Origin: Branchiostoma lanceolatum
Lineage: Eukaryota; Chordata; Leptocardii; Amphioxiformes; Branchiostomatidae
NCBI RefSeq assembly: GCF_035083965.1
Contig: NC_089730.1
Location: forward strand, 22,088,027 to 22,152,026
Length of the DNA stretch: 64,000 nt
Reading direction: 5' to 3'
In this document: piece after piece, positions 1 to 10,083 of the stretch
How positions within the stretch are numbered: the stretch's first letter is position 1
Layout of the letters: every line of letters begins with the position of its first letter
Notes under the pieces: model-generated
Databases searched by the model: none
The model's input: only the letters and a program-made list of their open reading frames with translations
Told to the model about the DNA's origin: nothing
Position numbers and translations under genes: made by a program

Positions 1-334
1 ATGCACAACTTGAGTAAGCCGCCACTTTGTCTTTGGTCATGTATTTGATTCCTCTTTGAATAAAAAAATATATATCTCGGTTGCAGTGCGCTTGCAGCTC
101 AGTCTAGTGGAATGCCGTGTGATGAATACTGTAATAATGATGAATAATCGCGATCGCGCGTTTTGTTCGCTCTAATTCCCTGATTAGAATCGACACCTGC
201 TGACGGCCTGACGGGTGACGCCTGTTTGCCACAAATCGATCCCGGCGGCCTGGCGCGTTTCATCACGGACCCGACCCGTACAGGTAGACGGCGGCCGGTT
301 GTGCTTCATCGCTGGGCCGACCAGGCAATCTGTT
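1..334. other. No gene recognised
   Basis: Unique-looking sequence, AT-rich up to about 180 and GC-rich after it. No exon with supporting homology or splice sites was found. The GC-rich part resembles the tandem array that starts near 540. Confidence 0.4.
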
Positions 335-530
335 AGCCTCCGTACCAGGCCCCGCGGATGGCTGGGAAAATAGTAGAAATTGACCAAATAGAGTGAATTG
401 TATGAAGGGAGTCGGCTCCGCAGAGAGGGTCCAATCTGCAATCCTAGGCCTGCGAATGAAACCCTCGATGGCCAAACTCCCCTGGCAAATATTTTGCCTA
501 TAGCCGGCGCGGTTAGTCTGGTAGAGACTA
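335..530. mobile_element. MITE family A, diverged copy
   Basis: Shares the internal block (gctgggaaaatagtagaaat and following) and the right end (ctggtagagact) with copies at 16599-16790 and 52869-53106. The 52869 copy shows that the family ends are inverted repeats starting near ctctaccagtctc. This copy has decayed ends and no coding capacity. It is a non-autonomous DNA element; the superfamily is not assigned. Confidence 0.6.
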
Positions 531-539
531 GCAATCTGT

Positions 540-1230
540 CCCGGACGCCTGTAGCGGCACGGACCCGGCACTCCGTACGTACCCGGCAGCCTGGTGTGTT
601 TCATCACGGACCCGACCCGTACACGTACCCGCGGCCTGTAGCGACTAACGGCACGGACCCGGCACTCCGTAAGTACCCGGCGGCCGGGTGTGTTTCATCA
701 CGGACCCGACCCGTACACGTACCCGCGGCCTGTAGCGACTAACGGCACGGACCTGGCACTCCGTAAGTACCCGGCGGCCGGGTGTGTTTCATCACGGACC
801 CGACCCGTACACGTACCCGGACGCCTGTAGCGACTAACGGCACGGACCCGGCACTCCGTACGTACCCGGCAGCCTGGTGTGTTTCATCACGGACCCGACC
901 CGTACATGTACCCGCGGCCTGTAGCGACTAACGGCACGGACCCGGCACTCCGTACGTACCCGGCAGCCTGGTGTGTTTCATCACGGACCCGACCCGTACA
1001 TGTACCCGCGGCCTGTAGCGACTAGCGGCACGGACCCGGCACTCCGTACGTACCCGGCGGCCGGGTGTGTTTCATCACGGTCCCGATCCGCACACGTAGA
1101 CGGCGGCCTGTAGCGAACGGACGCGGCACTCCTTACGTACCCGGCGGCCGGGTGTGTTTCATCACGGACCCGGCACTCCGTAAGTACCCGGCGGCCGGGT
1201 GTGTTTCATCGCGGGGCCGACCAGGCAACC
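540..1230. repeat. GC-rich ~93 bp tandem repeat, ~7-8 copies
   Basis: The motif ggcacggacccggcactccg recurs at about 558, 651, 743, 839, 932, 1027 and later in a shortened form, so the unit is ~93 bp. Each unit also holds gtgtgtttcatcacggaccc. The open frames crossing it on both strands come from the repeat and are not genes. The last units, up to ~1230, are shorter and more diverged. Confidence 0.85.
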
Positions 1231-1569
1231 CGTCCCGGCCTGGGCGGCGCGGAACGGGTAACGCCGCGGAACGAACGCCCGTCTATCGGGGAGGGCGGGC
1301 CCGTAACTCTGCTGGCGCTGGAGGATTGTTGTCAGTTTGCTGGTGAGTTGGAAGTTGTTCACTGATCATCCGCTACATCTGTCTGTTTTCTATAGCCACT
1401 TTTACGGCCGTCGGGCGATCCTAGCCTGACGAATCGCGCTCCTAGTGGCCAGCCGCTCCTGTAACCGCCATCCCCCTAGATGGGTGGGGGTCAGTAAACT
1501 CCGACCGAGAGCTTGTGTAAATACAGGCTAGGGCGATCCTACCCGCGGTCGGGCTGGTACCTCGGGTGA

Positions 1570-1985
1570 TACGGAATACACCGTGTTGTATTCTATATGT
1601 AAGGCCTATTTTCAGTGTAGCACACTAGCTTCTGTATCTGTTTTGTATTGTATTGTATAGCCTCTTTTTAGCGTAGCACACCAGCTTCTGTATCTGTTTT
1701 GTATAGCCGCTTTTCAGCGTTATCTCATCAGCTTCTGCATCTGTATTGTTCTGCGGGTATAACCGCCCTTCAACGTAACACACTCTGTATCGGAATAGCT
1801 AGTATAACTTCTCTTCGGCGTAACACACCAGCTTCTGTATCTATATTGTATAGCAGCTTTTGTATTGTATAGACGGTATATAATCTATGCTGCTGCATAG
1901 TATAGCAGGTATAACCGCACCAGCTTATGTATTGTATAGCCAGCATAACTTCCCTTCGGCGTAACACATCGCCTTAGTGGCAACG
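1570..1985 (-). repeat. Degenerate array of a LINE-like 3' tail
   Basis: About six or seven degenerate units of 50-90 bp carry ggcgtaacacaccagcttct plus gtataac-cgcccttc. On the minus strand this is aagctggtgtgttacgcc followed by ggttatac, which is the sequence found just downstream of the LINE reverse-transcriptase remnant at 30831-31270. The stretch therefore looks like a tandem amplification of a retrotransposon 3' untranslated end. It has no coding capacity. Confidence 0.5.
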
Positions 1986-2939
1986 AGTTCCATTCTACGG
2001 TACTGTATCTGATCATGTCTAGTTTCTGTCATAACCTATCATCACGCCATATATGAAACCTATTCATTCAGCCGTTATTGAATGAATGAATGAAATACCT
2101 TTATTGCACGTTTATGCTCTGTTGAGCCAAGTACATGTCATGGTGACAAGTAGAAGTACAGTTACAGTGATAACTACATCTAAAGACTAATTAATACCGC
2201 TATGTACATATTGAGTTATCTTGGTGACGAACTCACAAACACACCTAAATATTGCATGTCTAACTCCTGGCGTTGTCTAGAGCCATCTAGTGAAGATGCT
2301 CCTACTGTAATTAGCATGTCAGACGGCTGCGCAATTTTGCAGCAGGTAGGCGATGCCGAAACGATGGTTCTGGGCCGTGCCAATAACAGGTAACGACCCG
2401 GAAAGGCCGGCCGCCCAGCGAAGGGAGACGGGCGCGTTAGCCGGGCTGCCCGTAGGCTGGAATGACAGTTAGCGGGGAGGCCCGTTATGTTAAGGTCCCA
2501 AATGCGCCGGTGCCCGTCGGGGGTGTAGTCCCGGCCGGGGCCCGAAGACACAAAATTGTCCCGGTGGACTGCCGGGTAAAGGGGGGGGGGGCTACCTGTC
2601 GGTACTCGCACGATCAGCTCACGGCGTCTATTTGTTACAAGGTCCCGCGTTGATTTTAAGGCCGAGTTAAAATGATTCGGGGTCCCGGCCGGGCCCAAAA
2701 ATAGCCCGGCATCCGCAGTGTGTCCCACGGGGCCACGCCAAAACTAAATGCACAAAAAAGCCCTGAAACTACCCGGCGGGCCACCCTTGCTAATCGGGAC
2801 CCAAGCATTAGCCGGGATGGGCCGCATCTGCGCAGGTGCCGTTTTTGTGCGGGCAGTTCACACGGAGCTGCTGATTGATTAGCGGGCCGGCAGTTTGGAG
2901 AAAGATGCCGAAATAACGGCTTCGGAGCGGGCTGAATGG
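1986..2939. other. Non-coding, with a retroelement tail and a GC-rich block
   Basis: At 2080-2125 there is a short retroelement-tail-like stretch (gaatgaatgaatgaaatacc then tttattgcac). From about 2390 to 2940 the DNA is GC-rich with open frames on both strands, but none matches a family I know or has convincing splice context. Confidence 0.4.
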
Positions 2940-4880
2940 TGTCTGTAATTTAGAGGATCGAGGGGACGGGTCAATACGTGAGTACTTAGCTCTACTCAGT
3001 CAGGCAGGCGTTGGTGTATGTGTTTGTCTCGTGTGCCAGTAGAAGTTGGCAGATGAATGTGGATATGATATGATATGATATGATATGATAGTGACGGACG
3101 TAGCGAGCTAAATGATGTTCTGTGTTACAGTAATTTAGAGGAGCGAGCGGACGGGTCAATACGTGAGTAATTAGCTACACTCAGTCAGGTAGGTAGGTAA
3201 GGTTTTGGCAGCGGCTGGCTGCGACGTTCTGTTGGTGTCTTGTGGTGTCTCGTGTGATAGCTATAGTACAAGTTGGCAAATGAATGCTGGTAACATATGA
3301 TTATCATAGACGTAGTCAGCTGTGAGTGTACGGTAATTTAGAGGCCGCTTTGGCATGTGTTTGGGCAGCGGCTTGTTGCGAAGTTGTGGATGGATGTTTT
3401 GGTGGCGCTTGTGACCGTACATGCTGGCAGATAAATGCTAATATCATAGCTATGGACTACTAAGCTAAATGGTGTCTGTTATTCAGAGGCCAGTTCAATA
3501 CCTGACTACTTTGGCATGCAGGCAGGGTTTTGGCAGCGGCTGGTTGCGACGTTTTGGGTAGACATGGGTGTCTTGTGTGTTTGGCAGTACAGGTTGGCAG
3601 ATGGATGCTGATACGATAGTTATGGACTATTAAGCTAAATGGTGTCTGTAATGCAGAGGCCGGTTCAATACCTGAGTACTTTGGCAGACAGGCAGGGTTT
3701 GGCAGCGCTGGTTTTTTAAGCTTTGGGTGGAGGTGTGGTGTGGAGGTACAAGTTGGCAGATAGATGCTGATATGATCATGATTCATGAATTTGACTGCCA
3801 CTGTCAGTTCGTGTAAGTTTTCCTAATAAACCATTCATCATCATCATCATCATATATGATAGTCATGGACGTATAACTACCTAAATGATGTAGGGTAATT
3901 CAGAAACCGGGTCAATACCTGAGTACTTAGCTACAGGCAGGCAGTTTTGGGCAGCGGCTTGTGGCAAAGTTGTGGGGGGATGTTTTGGTGTCTTATGTGG
4001 CAGAACGGCAGGCTGGCAGGTAAGGGATGATGTGATATATGATGGTTAAGGACGAAGCTATATATAAATGGTGTCTGTAATTCAGAGGCCATTTCTATAG
4101 TACTTAGTGATAGCTATGGTCTAGTGAGCTAAATAATGGGCTGTAATTCAGAGGCCAGTTCTATTATAGTACTTAGTGATAGCTATGGACTAGTGAGCTA
4201 AATAGTGGGCTGTAATTCAGAGGCTAGTTCTATAGTACTTAGTGATAGCTATGGACTAGTGAGCTAAATAGCGGGCTGTAATTCAGAGGCTAGTTCTATA
4301 GTACTTAGTGATAGCTATGGACTAGTGAGCTGAATAGCGGGCTGTAATTCAGAGGCTAGTTCTATAGTACTTAGTGATAGCTATGGACTAGTGAGCTAAA
4401 TAGCGGGCTGTAATTCAGAGGCTAGTTCTATAGTACTTAGTGATAACTATGGACTAGTGAGCTAAATAGTGGGCTGTAATTCAGAGGCCAGTTCTATAGT
4501 ACTTAGTGATAGCTATGGACTTCTGAGCTGAATGGTGGACTGTAATTTAGAGGCCATTTCTTACTCTCCAAGCAGAGGAGTGGGTCCGGCAGGTTTTTGA
4601 CGTGTTTTTAGGCGTTTTTGTCGGGCTTTCTACTTTGTCATGGTTTCTTTCTATCTTTAACCCACTTAATAGTGGGCTGTAATTTAGAGGCCAGTTCTAT
4701 AGTACTTAGTGATAGCTATGGACTAGTGAGCTAAATAGCGGGCTGTAATTTAGAGGCCAGTTCCATGCCTGAGCGCTTTGACAGGCAGACAGTTTCAAAG
4801 TTTTGAGTAGATGTTTTGGTGTCTTGTTTGGCAGTACAAGTTGGTACTACTAGATACATGTCAACATGATGATTGGATAC
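2940..4880. repeat. ~180 bp degenerate satellite, left block, with a 66 bp sub-array
   Basis: Units carry a fixed order of landmarks: gtaatttagagg-, then caatac-tgagtactt, then ggttttggcagcggctgg, then gtacaagttggcagat, then gatag-tatggacta-tgagctaaatggtg. About ten diverged units are visible. Between about 4075 and 4560 a 66 bp part of the unit (attcagaggctagttctata to gctaaatagcgggc) has expanded into seven or eight nearly identical copies. The same satellite resumes at 6720. Confidence 0.8.
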
Positions 4881-4962
4881 TAGATTAGCTTATCTTATCC
4901 TTTTCTTCTACCATGTATGTTTACACAATGTACTGTACATATTTCACTGTATATGATTACTA

Positions 4963-6623
4963 ACGGGGGGTGCCCAAATATCGGACGTTTTTTTACGCGC
5001 TGGAACTCACGGCGCTCCATTGCTGGTTGCCAGAGAATGGTCATGTTTTAAAGGGGCATATTGTGACATGAACATAAAACAAAATTCTTTGTTTTTGATT
5101 ATTTTTCTACATCATTAGTTGAATCCACCTTATTACACTGCACAGCAATATTCATCACGTACGGATGCGACTTAGTAGTGTCGTGCGAACGTCTTGAAAA
5201 AAATTATATACGCAATCCCCACCGCCGCTTGAATTGGCCGCCATCTTGTCCAACATTCCGACTAACCACCAAACACGCGATCGAACGCCCGACGTTCTGA
5301 AGTTTGTTCACTTGTGGTGATTTTCCTGTGACGCTCGAACTCAGACCATAACGGTCGATTCGGATTTTTCGTAGCGTTCTACGCTGGCTTATTTGCATTT
5401 TAAGTTGCGGGACGCAAGTTAATATGTAAATGAACCAGATTTTACACGTTTTGCGTTTTTCGTCGTTTATTAATGGTGGAAATGTGACAAAATGACGGGA
5501 ATATGTTGGAAATAAGTAACAAATAAGTTACAAATGTGAATCTTAGTGTAGATCTTTCAAATTCTTACTATTTGTAGTTTTTGTCCACCATATTCTACAA
5601 TATGCCCCTTTAATGAATGAATTTTGAACACATTCATCTAAAGACCATACTTGGACAAAAAATGTATTCATACTGTTCATGCGCCCTTCATGCTCCGCGT
5701 TACATGCGGAAGACGCTGTGAGACATTTTCACGAATGTACCTTCTGATTTAGTGCTACGCCAGATAGTGTGCCTAACTTCCTACGCTTTGGTAATTTTGC
5801 TCTCTTCGGAAGTTGGTGATGAAGTTAGGGAAATGTAAATTAGGCTTGAAGTCTGCTATATTCTAGCTTTCTTTTGACCGGAAAATTTTGACTGTGTGCA
5901 CTTCTCACGTCATTTAGAAGGGCTATATCTAGCGCATCCCAGTTCATGTTTCCACGGGAGATAGGCTACTACGCGGCCCGACGTACGTATTGAATGCGGC
6001 CCGACTTACGAAATCATTACGAATAAACGACACCGCTGACATCAACAATACTCCGTCTACTTATTGGGAAATATCTTCGCCATCTCTGTATTCAGTTTCC
6101 TTTTCATAGACGGTACCAATCACATGTTAGAGCGTAACAAAACTGTGCGTTGAATCGTTTCGCTACCATCGCGGCCCCAAAAAATGGCGGGAAAACAACG
6201 TCGTCAGACGACAGCAATGTTGACGCTGTTTTTCTTTGGTCGGTTTTCTTCTCAACAAACACTTAAAGACCCTAATTTTTAGTGTTTTATGAAGTTATTT
6301 TTCTTATGTGTATAATAGCTGTGTGACTTATGTATCTGCTTGGCACAGGTCGTATATTTAGGTGCCGGGCCGTCTAGCTACGCAGTGACCCTCTACTCAG
6401 CGCTACCATCATTATTGTCAAAATACTACTTTTCGACAAAACAAGAAATGAATATGTACACATATGTTTTGAATGTAAATGACAATTATGTGCATGAACT
6501 TGGGTTATTTACCTTCCTTATCAGCTTAGTCATTGGACACAAACACGGCGTACTTATGCAAAATAAGATCAGTAAAAAATCCATGCGATGTTAGGGCGCG
6601 TCCGAAGTTCGGGCAACCCCCGT
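4963..6623. mobile_element. TA-flanked DNA transposon (1.66 kb), non-autonomous or decayed
   Basis: The left end is ACGGGGGGTGCCCAAATATC and the right end read inward is ACGGGGGTTGCCCGAACTTC, each followed by GGACG, giving ~25 bp imperfect terminal inverted repeats. Both ends are flanked by TA (4961-4962 and 6624-6625). The element splits the ~180 bp satellite. Inside I see no transposase; the open frame near 6340-6594 has no recognisable motif. A second element with TTAA ends sits inside it. TA flanks suggest a Tc1/mariner-like integration mode, but the superfamily is not proven. Confidence 0.7.
5052..5609. mobile_element. TTAA-flanked MITE nested in the larger transposon
   Basis: Ends are AGGGGCATATTGT on the left and its complement ACAATATGCCCCT on the right. 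Each is flanked by TTAA (5048-5051 and 5610-5613). TTAA target duplication is typical of piggyBac and Kolobok-like transposons. At 558 bp without a transposase this is non-autonomous, and it is younger than the host element. Confidence 0.75.
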
Positions 6624-6627
6624 TATA

Positions 6628-6715
6628 TGTCACTTAGATGTTAGTTAGGTTTGTGTTAAACGACCTGTATCTAGCCCCTCGGGGCACGAACATACAATAA
6701 AGGTCTTCAATCAAT
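6628..6715 (+). mobile_element. Retroelement 3' tail with AATAAA
   Basis: The stretch cctgtatctagcccctcggg, then gcacgaacatacaataaagg and tcttcaatcaataag, looks like a plus-strand LINE or SINE 3' end with a polyadenylation signal and a short simple-sequence tail. It sits between the TA transposon and the resumed satellite. Confidence 0.4.
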
Positions 6716-6719
6716 AAGA

Positions 6720-7940
6720 TATATGATAGTTAAGGACGTAGCGATATTTAAATGGTGTACGGTAAGTAAGAGGCCGGTTCAATACGTGAGTACTTGGGCA
6801 TGCAGGTCAGGGTTCGGCAGCGCCGGTTGTTAACGTGTGGGCTGATATGTCCTGTGGCTCAGCACAAGTTCGCAGACAAATACTGATATGGCAGTTATTG
6901 TATGGACGGACCTGTACATGCCGTACTGTAATCAATAGAAGCCAGAGCTAGTTCGATACCTGTCATTTAGCACGAGGGGTTTGTCCATGATCCAGTGCTG
7001 GATGTGAGGCTGTGGGCTTATATGCCGTGTTGCTCAGTACAGGTTGGCAGAGAGATGCTGATAGTTATCGACGTGGTCACTGAATGGTGTACTGTAACTC
7101 AGAGGCCATTTCAACGCCTGTGCGCTTGGCACGAAAGTAGGGTTTTCCAGCAGTAGTTGTTAAGTTGCGGATTGATTATGTCGTGTGGCAGCACAAGCTG
7201 GGAGATAAATGCTGATATCATCTGATAGATTTGGATTGGATTTGGATTTATTGGAATTGCAACAGTGCAATACACGTGGGACACAGGCAGCTATTGCTGA
7301 TGTTGTGACCCCCACACATAATGTACCCGATTTTTACACTTGGGTGGGGAATATCGTGTTAAGTGCCTTTTTTCCCAATGGCACAAGATCGGTGGCAGCA
7401 GGGGATTCGAACCCGGAACCCCTTGGTTATGAGTCGAAAATCCAGCTGCCGTTACGCCACACGACCCCACTATGGACGTAGTGAGCTAAATGGTGTACTG
7501 GAATTTAGAGGAGCGAGAGTTCAATACCTGAGTACTTTGGCAGGCAGGGTTTTGGCAGCGCTGGCTGAGAAGTTTGCAGATAAATTCTGTTATGATAGTT
7601 ATTGACTAGCGAGCTAAACGGTGACTGTAATTCAGACGAGTGAAAAGCCAGTTCAATAGGTGCAGATAGGTAGGTAGTTTTTTGGCAGCGCTGATTGTAC
7701 ATACATTATATGTCGCGTGGTTCAGTACAAGTTGGTAGATACATGCTGATATGGCAGCTATTGTATGGACGGAGCTGAATGTATGCTGCACCGTAATCTA
7801 GAGAGGCAAAAGGCCAGTTCAGTACATGAGTACTTACTATAGGCAGTCCGGGTTTTGGCCGCCCGCTCAGAAGTAATTACGAAGTAGCTTAATGATTCCG
7901 CATGGCTGTAAAATGTGCTGATATGATGCTGAATTTACAG
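6720..7940. repeat. ~180 bp degenerate satellite, right block
   Basis: The same landmark order as at 2940-4880 (gtactgtaa-tcagaggcc, gagtacttggca, ggttttggcagcgc, agtacaagttggcagat, atggacg-agtgagctaaatg) runs through about six or seven more units, interrupted by a SINE at 7225-7478. Confidence 0.75.
7225..7478 (-). mobile_element. tRNA-derived SINE, about 250 bp
   Basis: Read on the minus strand, the 5' part has RNA polymerase III internal promoter boxes: an A-box TGGCGTAACGG and a perfect B-box GGTTCGAATCC, in a tRNA-like stretch with ACTCATAA at the anticodon-loop position (7380-7475). A non-tRNA body follows and the 3' end is aattccaataaatccaaatc with a repeating tail. The same 3' end lies at 13612-13660 on the plus strand, so this is a family. 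It is inserted in the satellite. Confidence 0.75.
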
Positions 7941-7956
7941 CTTATGGACCGAGCTG

Positions 7957-8115
7957 CATCCATCCATCCATCAACCATCCATCCATCAATCCATCCATCG
8001 ATCCATCCATCCATCCATCCTTCCATCCATCCAACCATCCATCCATCCACCATCCATCTATCCATCCATCCATCCATCCATCCATAATCCATCCATCCAT
8101 CCATCCATCCATCAA
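7957..8115. repeat. (CATC)n microsatellite
   Basis: About 40 imperfect copies of the tetranucleotide ATCC. The reading frames through it (Ile-His-Pro-Ser repeats) are artefacts. Confidence 0.95.
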
Positions 8116-8507
8116 CTGTATGTGTAATCTTTTGACAAATATTTAAACCTTACACAAAATATAAATAGTTTGTTCTGAGAAGCTTTCGAGACGAACTCTC
8201 TGTCTCCTCTTCAATGTGTAATCAATGTAATCTAGATGAGAAGAAGGTTATTACATGGCCAAAGCACTCGGACTGGTTCGCAGTCGGCAGCTGGGTATGA
8301 GATGGTGTTGTGTGTGGTAGGCAGTGGAGACCCAGGAATTTGTTTGAGTTTGATTTTAATTCAAAGTTTAGTTTATTGCACAACAAATGTAACGGGTACA
8401 ATGTATGGCAAGTTCGTAAGTAGTACAAAATGTCAAGACATTTTTTAATTGCGAGGTTATGAGTTGCCATCATGATCTGCTGGTTATGTCGCCTTTAAGC
8501 CTTGCAC

Positions 8508-9215
8508 CGTGTATTTCAGGGAGGCGCTAATGAGGCCTGAATTGCGAAGCTACTGGCTGCCTTAAATGTTTCTCTTGCGCCGTGTGTTTCAGGTTGTCTA
8601 CTGATGAGGCCCGGATTGCGAAACTACTGGTTGTCTTATATGTATATAGTGGTTCTGTCTCCACTAATGCTAGGGTCACATTTCAAATCCGGGTCCCGGT
8701 GGGCGGCAGTCGTTGGGAACAAAAAGTATGATATAAAAGACAACAAAAACATAAAACATGCCAAAAATTATTTAAAAGCAAAGCTGGTACATATTCATTG
8801 ATAAATACTTAAATTTTTCGTTTCCGCAAACAGCCCGGCTGAGCCCCGGTTGGGAAATGTGACCCTAGCATAAGCCGTGTGCCATGTATGTGTCTCAGGT
8901 TGCCGCTGACGTGGCCTGGATTTGCGAGGCTGCGATTGCCGTACATGTATCTCATTGTCTCCACCAATCCATATCCCGTGTGCTTCATGGTAACAATGAA
9001 ATGTATTGTAAATTTGATTATTGATATTGTGAACAAGCCTGTTAATTCAGCCTCAGGGCTGCCATGAGGCCTGTATCTGTTTGTCTACTGAATAAACCTG
9101 TCATCATCATTCAGGCTGCCGCTGACGAGGCCCGGATTGCAAGGCTACGTGTTGCCTTAGATATATCTATATATTGGTTCTGCCTACCCTAATCCGTGCG
9201 CCGTGTGTTTCAGGT
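8508..9215. repeat. Degenerate ~95 bp repeat interrupted by a MITE
   Basis: The landmarks ccgtgtgtttcaggttg-cg, ctgatgaggcccggattgcg and aggctactggttgccttata recur at about 8508, 8580, 8875, 9110 and 9200. The block is split by the MITE at 8671-8867. I find no coding region here. Confidence 0.6.
8671..8867. mobile_element. Short MITE with TAGGGTCACATTTC ends
   Basis: The left end TAGGGTCACATTTC (8671-8684) and right end GAAATGTGACCCTA (8854-8867) are perfect inverted repeats, extended outward by atgc/gcat. The 197 bp body is non-coding. The element interrupts the ~95 bp repeat. Confidence 0.8.
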
Positions 9216-10083
9216 CGCGGCAGATCCGTCTCCGATTGTGGGCTCAGGGTGACTGATCGGACCCAGAGCGGGACGCGCTGTGTGAAAGCCAGTAGGCTGG
9301 ATCTGGTCGGGACGCCTTCTGAGCCCTTCAGGACGTCACGTGCGGCTCGGGAGGTTTATCTGACGCGTGAGGAGGCTGATGGGCCGGGTTCCGCCGGGCG
9401 CGTCTCGTGACTGTCACGCGCTGGACGGGCAGAGCCAGCGGGAGTCTGTCAACTACGCGCCGTGAGCGGCAGGGAGGACTTTCTGCGGAAATGTCAGGGT
9501 GCGAATGTTGAGCCTGCAACGATTTCTGTGAATGTCAACTTTGAAGAAGCCTCCAGGAAGACACCGGAGGGATTGTAACGTCATGACTTTTGATTGCGAG
9601 AACGATGCCGGCTAGCAGTCTTAAGTTGGGATTCCGTATTTGATCGCGTCTTGGATGATCTTGGATCGCGTCTTGGATCACATCTTAGATCGAATCTAGG
9701 ACACATCTTGGATCACGTCCTGGATTGCGTCTTTGATCTTCGTCTTCGGCCCTGGATCTGGTGTACTGCAAGTTGGACCACGGCCAGTTGCTGTGTGCAT
9801 TGTGTACAAACACACATCTGCACCTGTGAGAATTTACTTGAAGAAACGGTAAGGTTTGCCAAGGGTTTGCTGTGCTAAGTCTTCACGGGGGGACGGTACA
9901 TTGCCTATCCTGGGCGCTGGTGGCTCTAGACTGATATCCACAGTGGTGAGAGACCGCGGCCAGTTGTTCTGTGGATTGTACGTACAAATATCTGCGCTGG
10001 TAGATTTTGAGATGCAGGTTGAACTGCTGACGTTTTGTCTGCACCCCGGGACGGTACATTACCTCTACCGGGTGGTGGTGGCC
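9216..10083. other. Upstream of the YHYH gene; gatc-rich degenerate repeats
   Basis: From 9640 to 9760 a short degenerate repeat (cttggatc-cgtcttgga) is visible. At 9891 and 10048 the phrase gggacggtacatt recurs, and again at 10110 inside the first YHYH exon, so a small tandem duplication surrounds the 5' part of that gene. No promoter can be placed with confidence. Confidence 0.4.

Noticed and set aside
2216..2728. 170-codon minus-strand open frame
   Set aside because: GC-rich region with open frames on both strands, no recognisable domain and no splice context.
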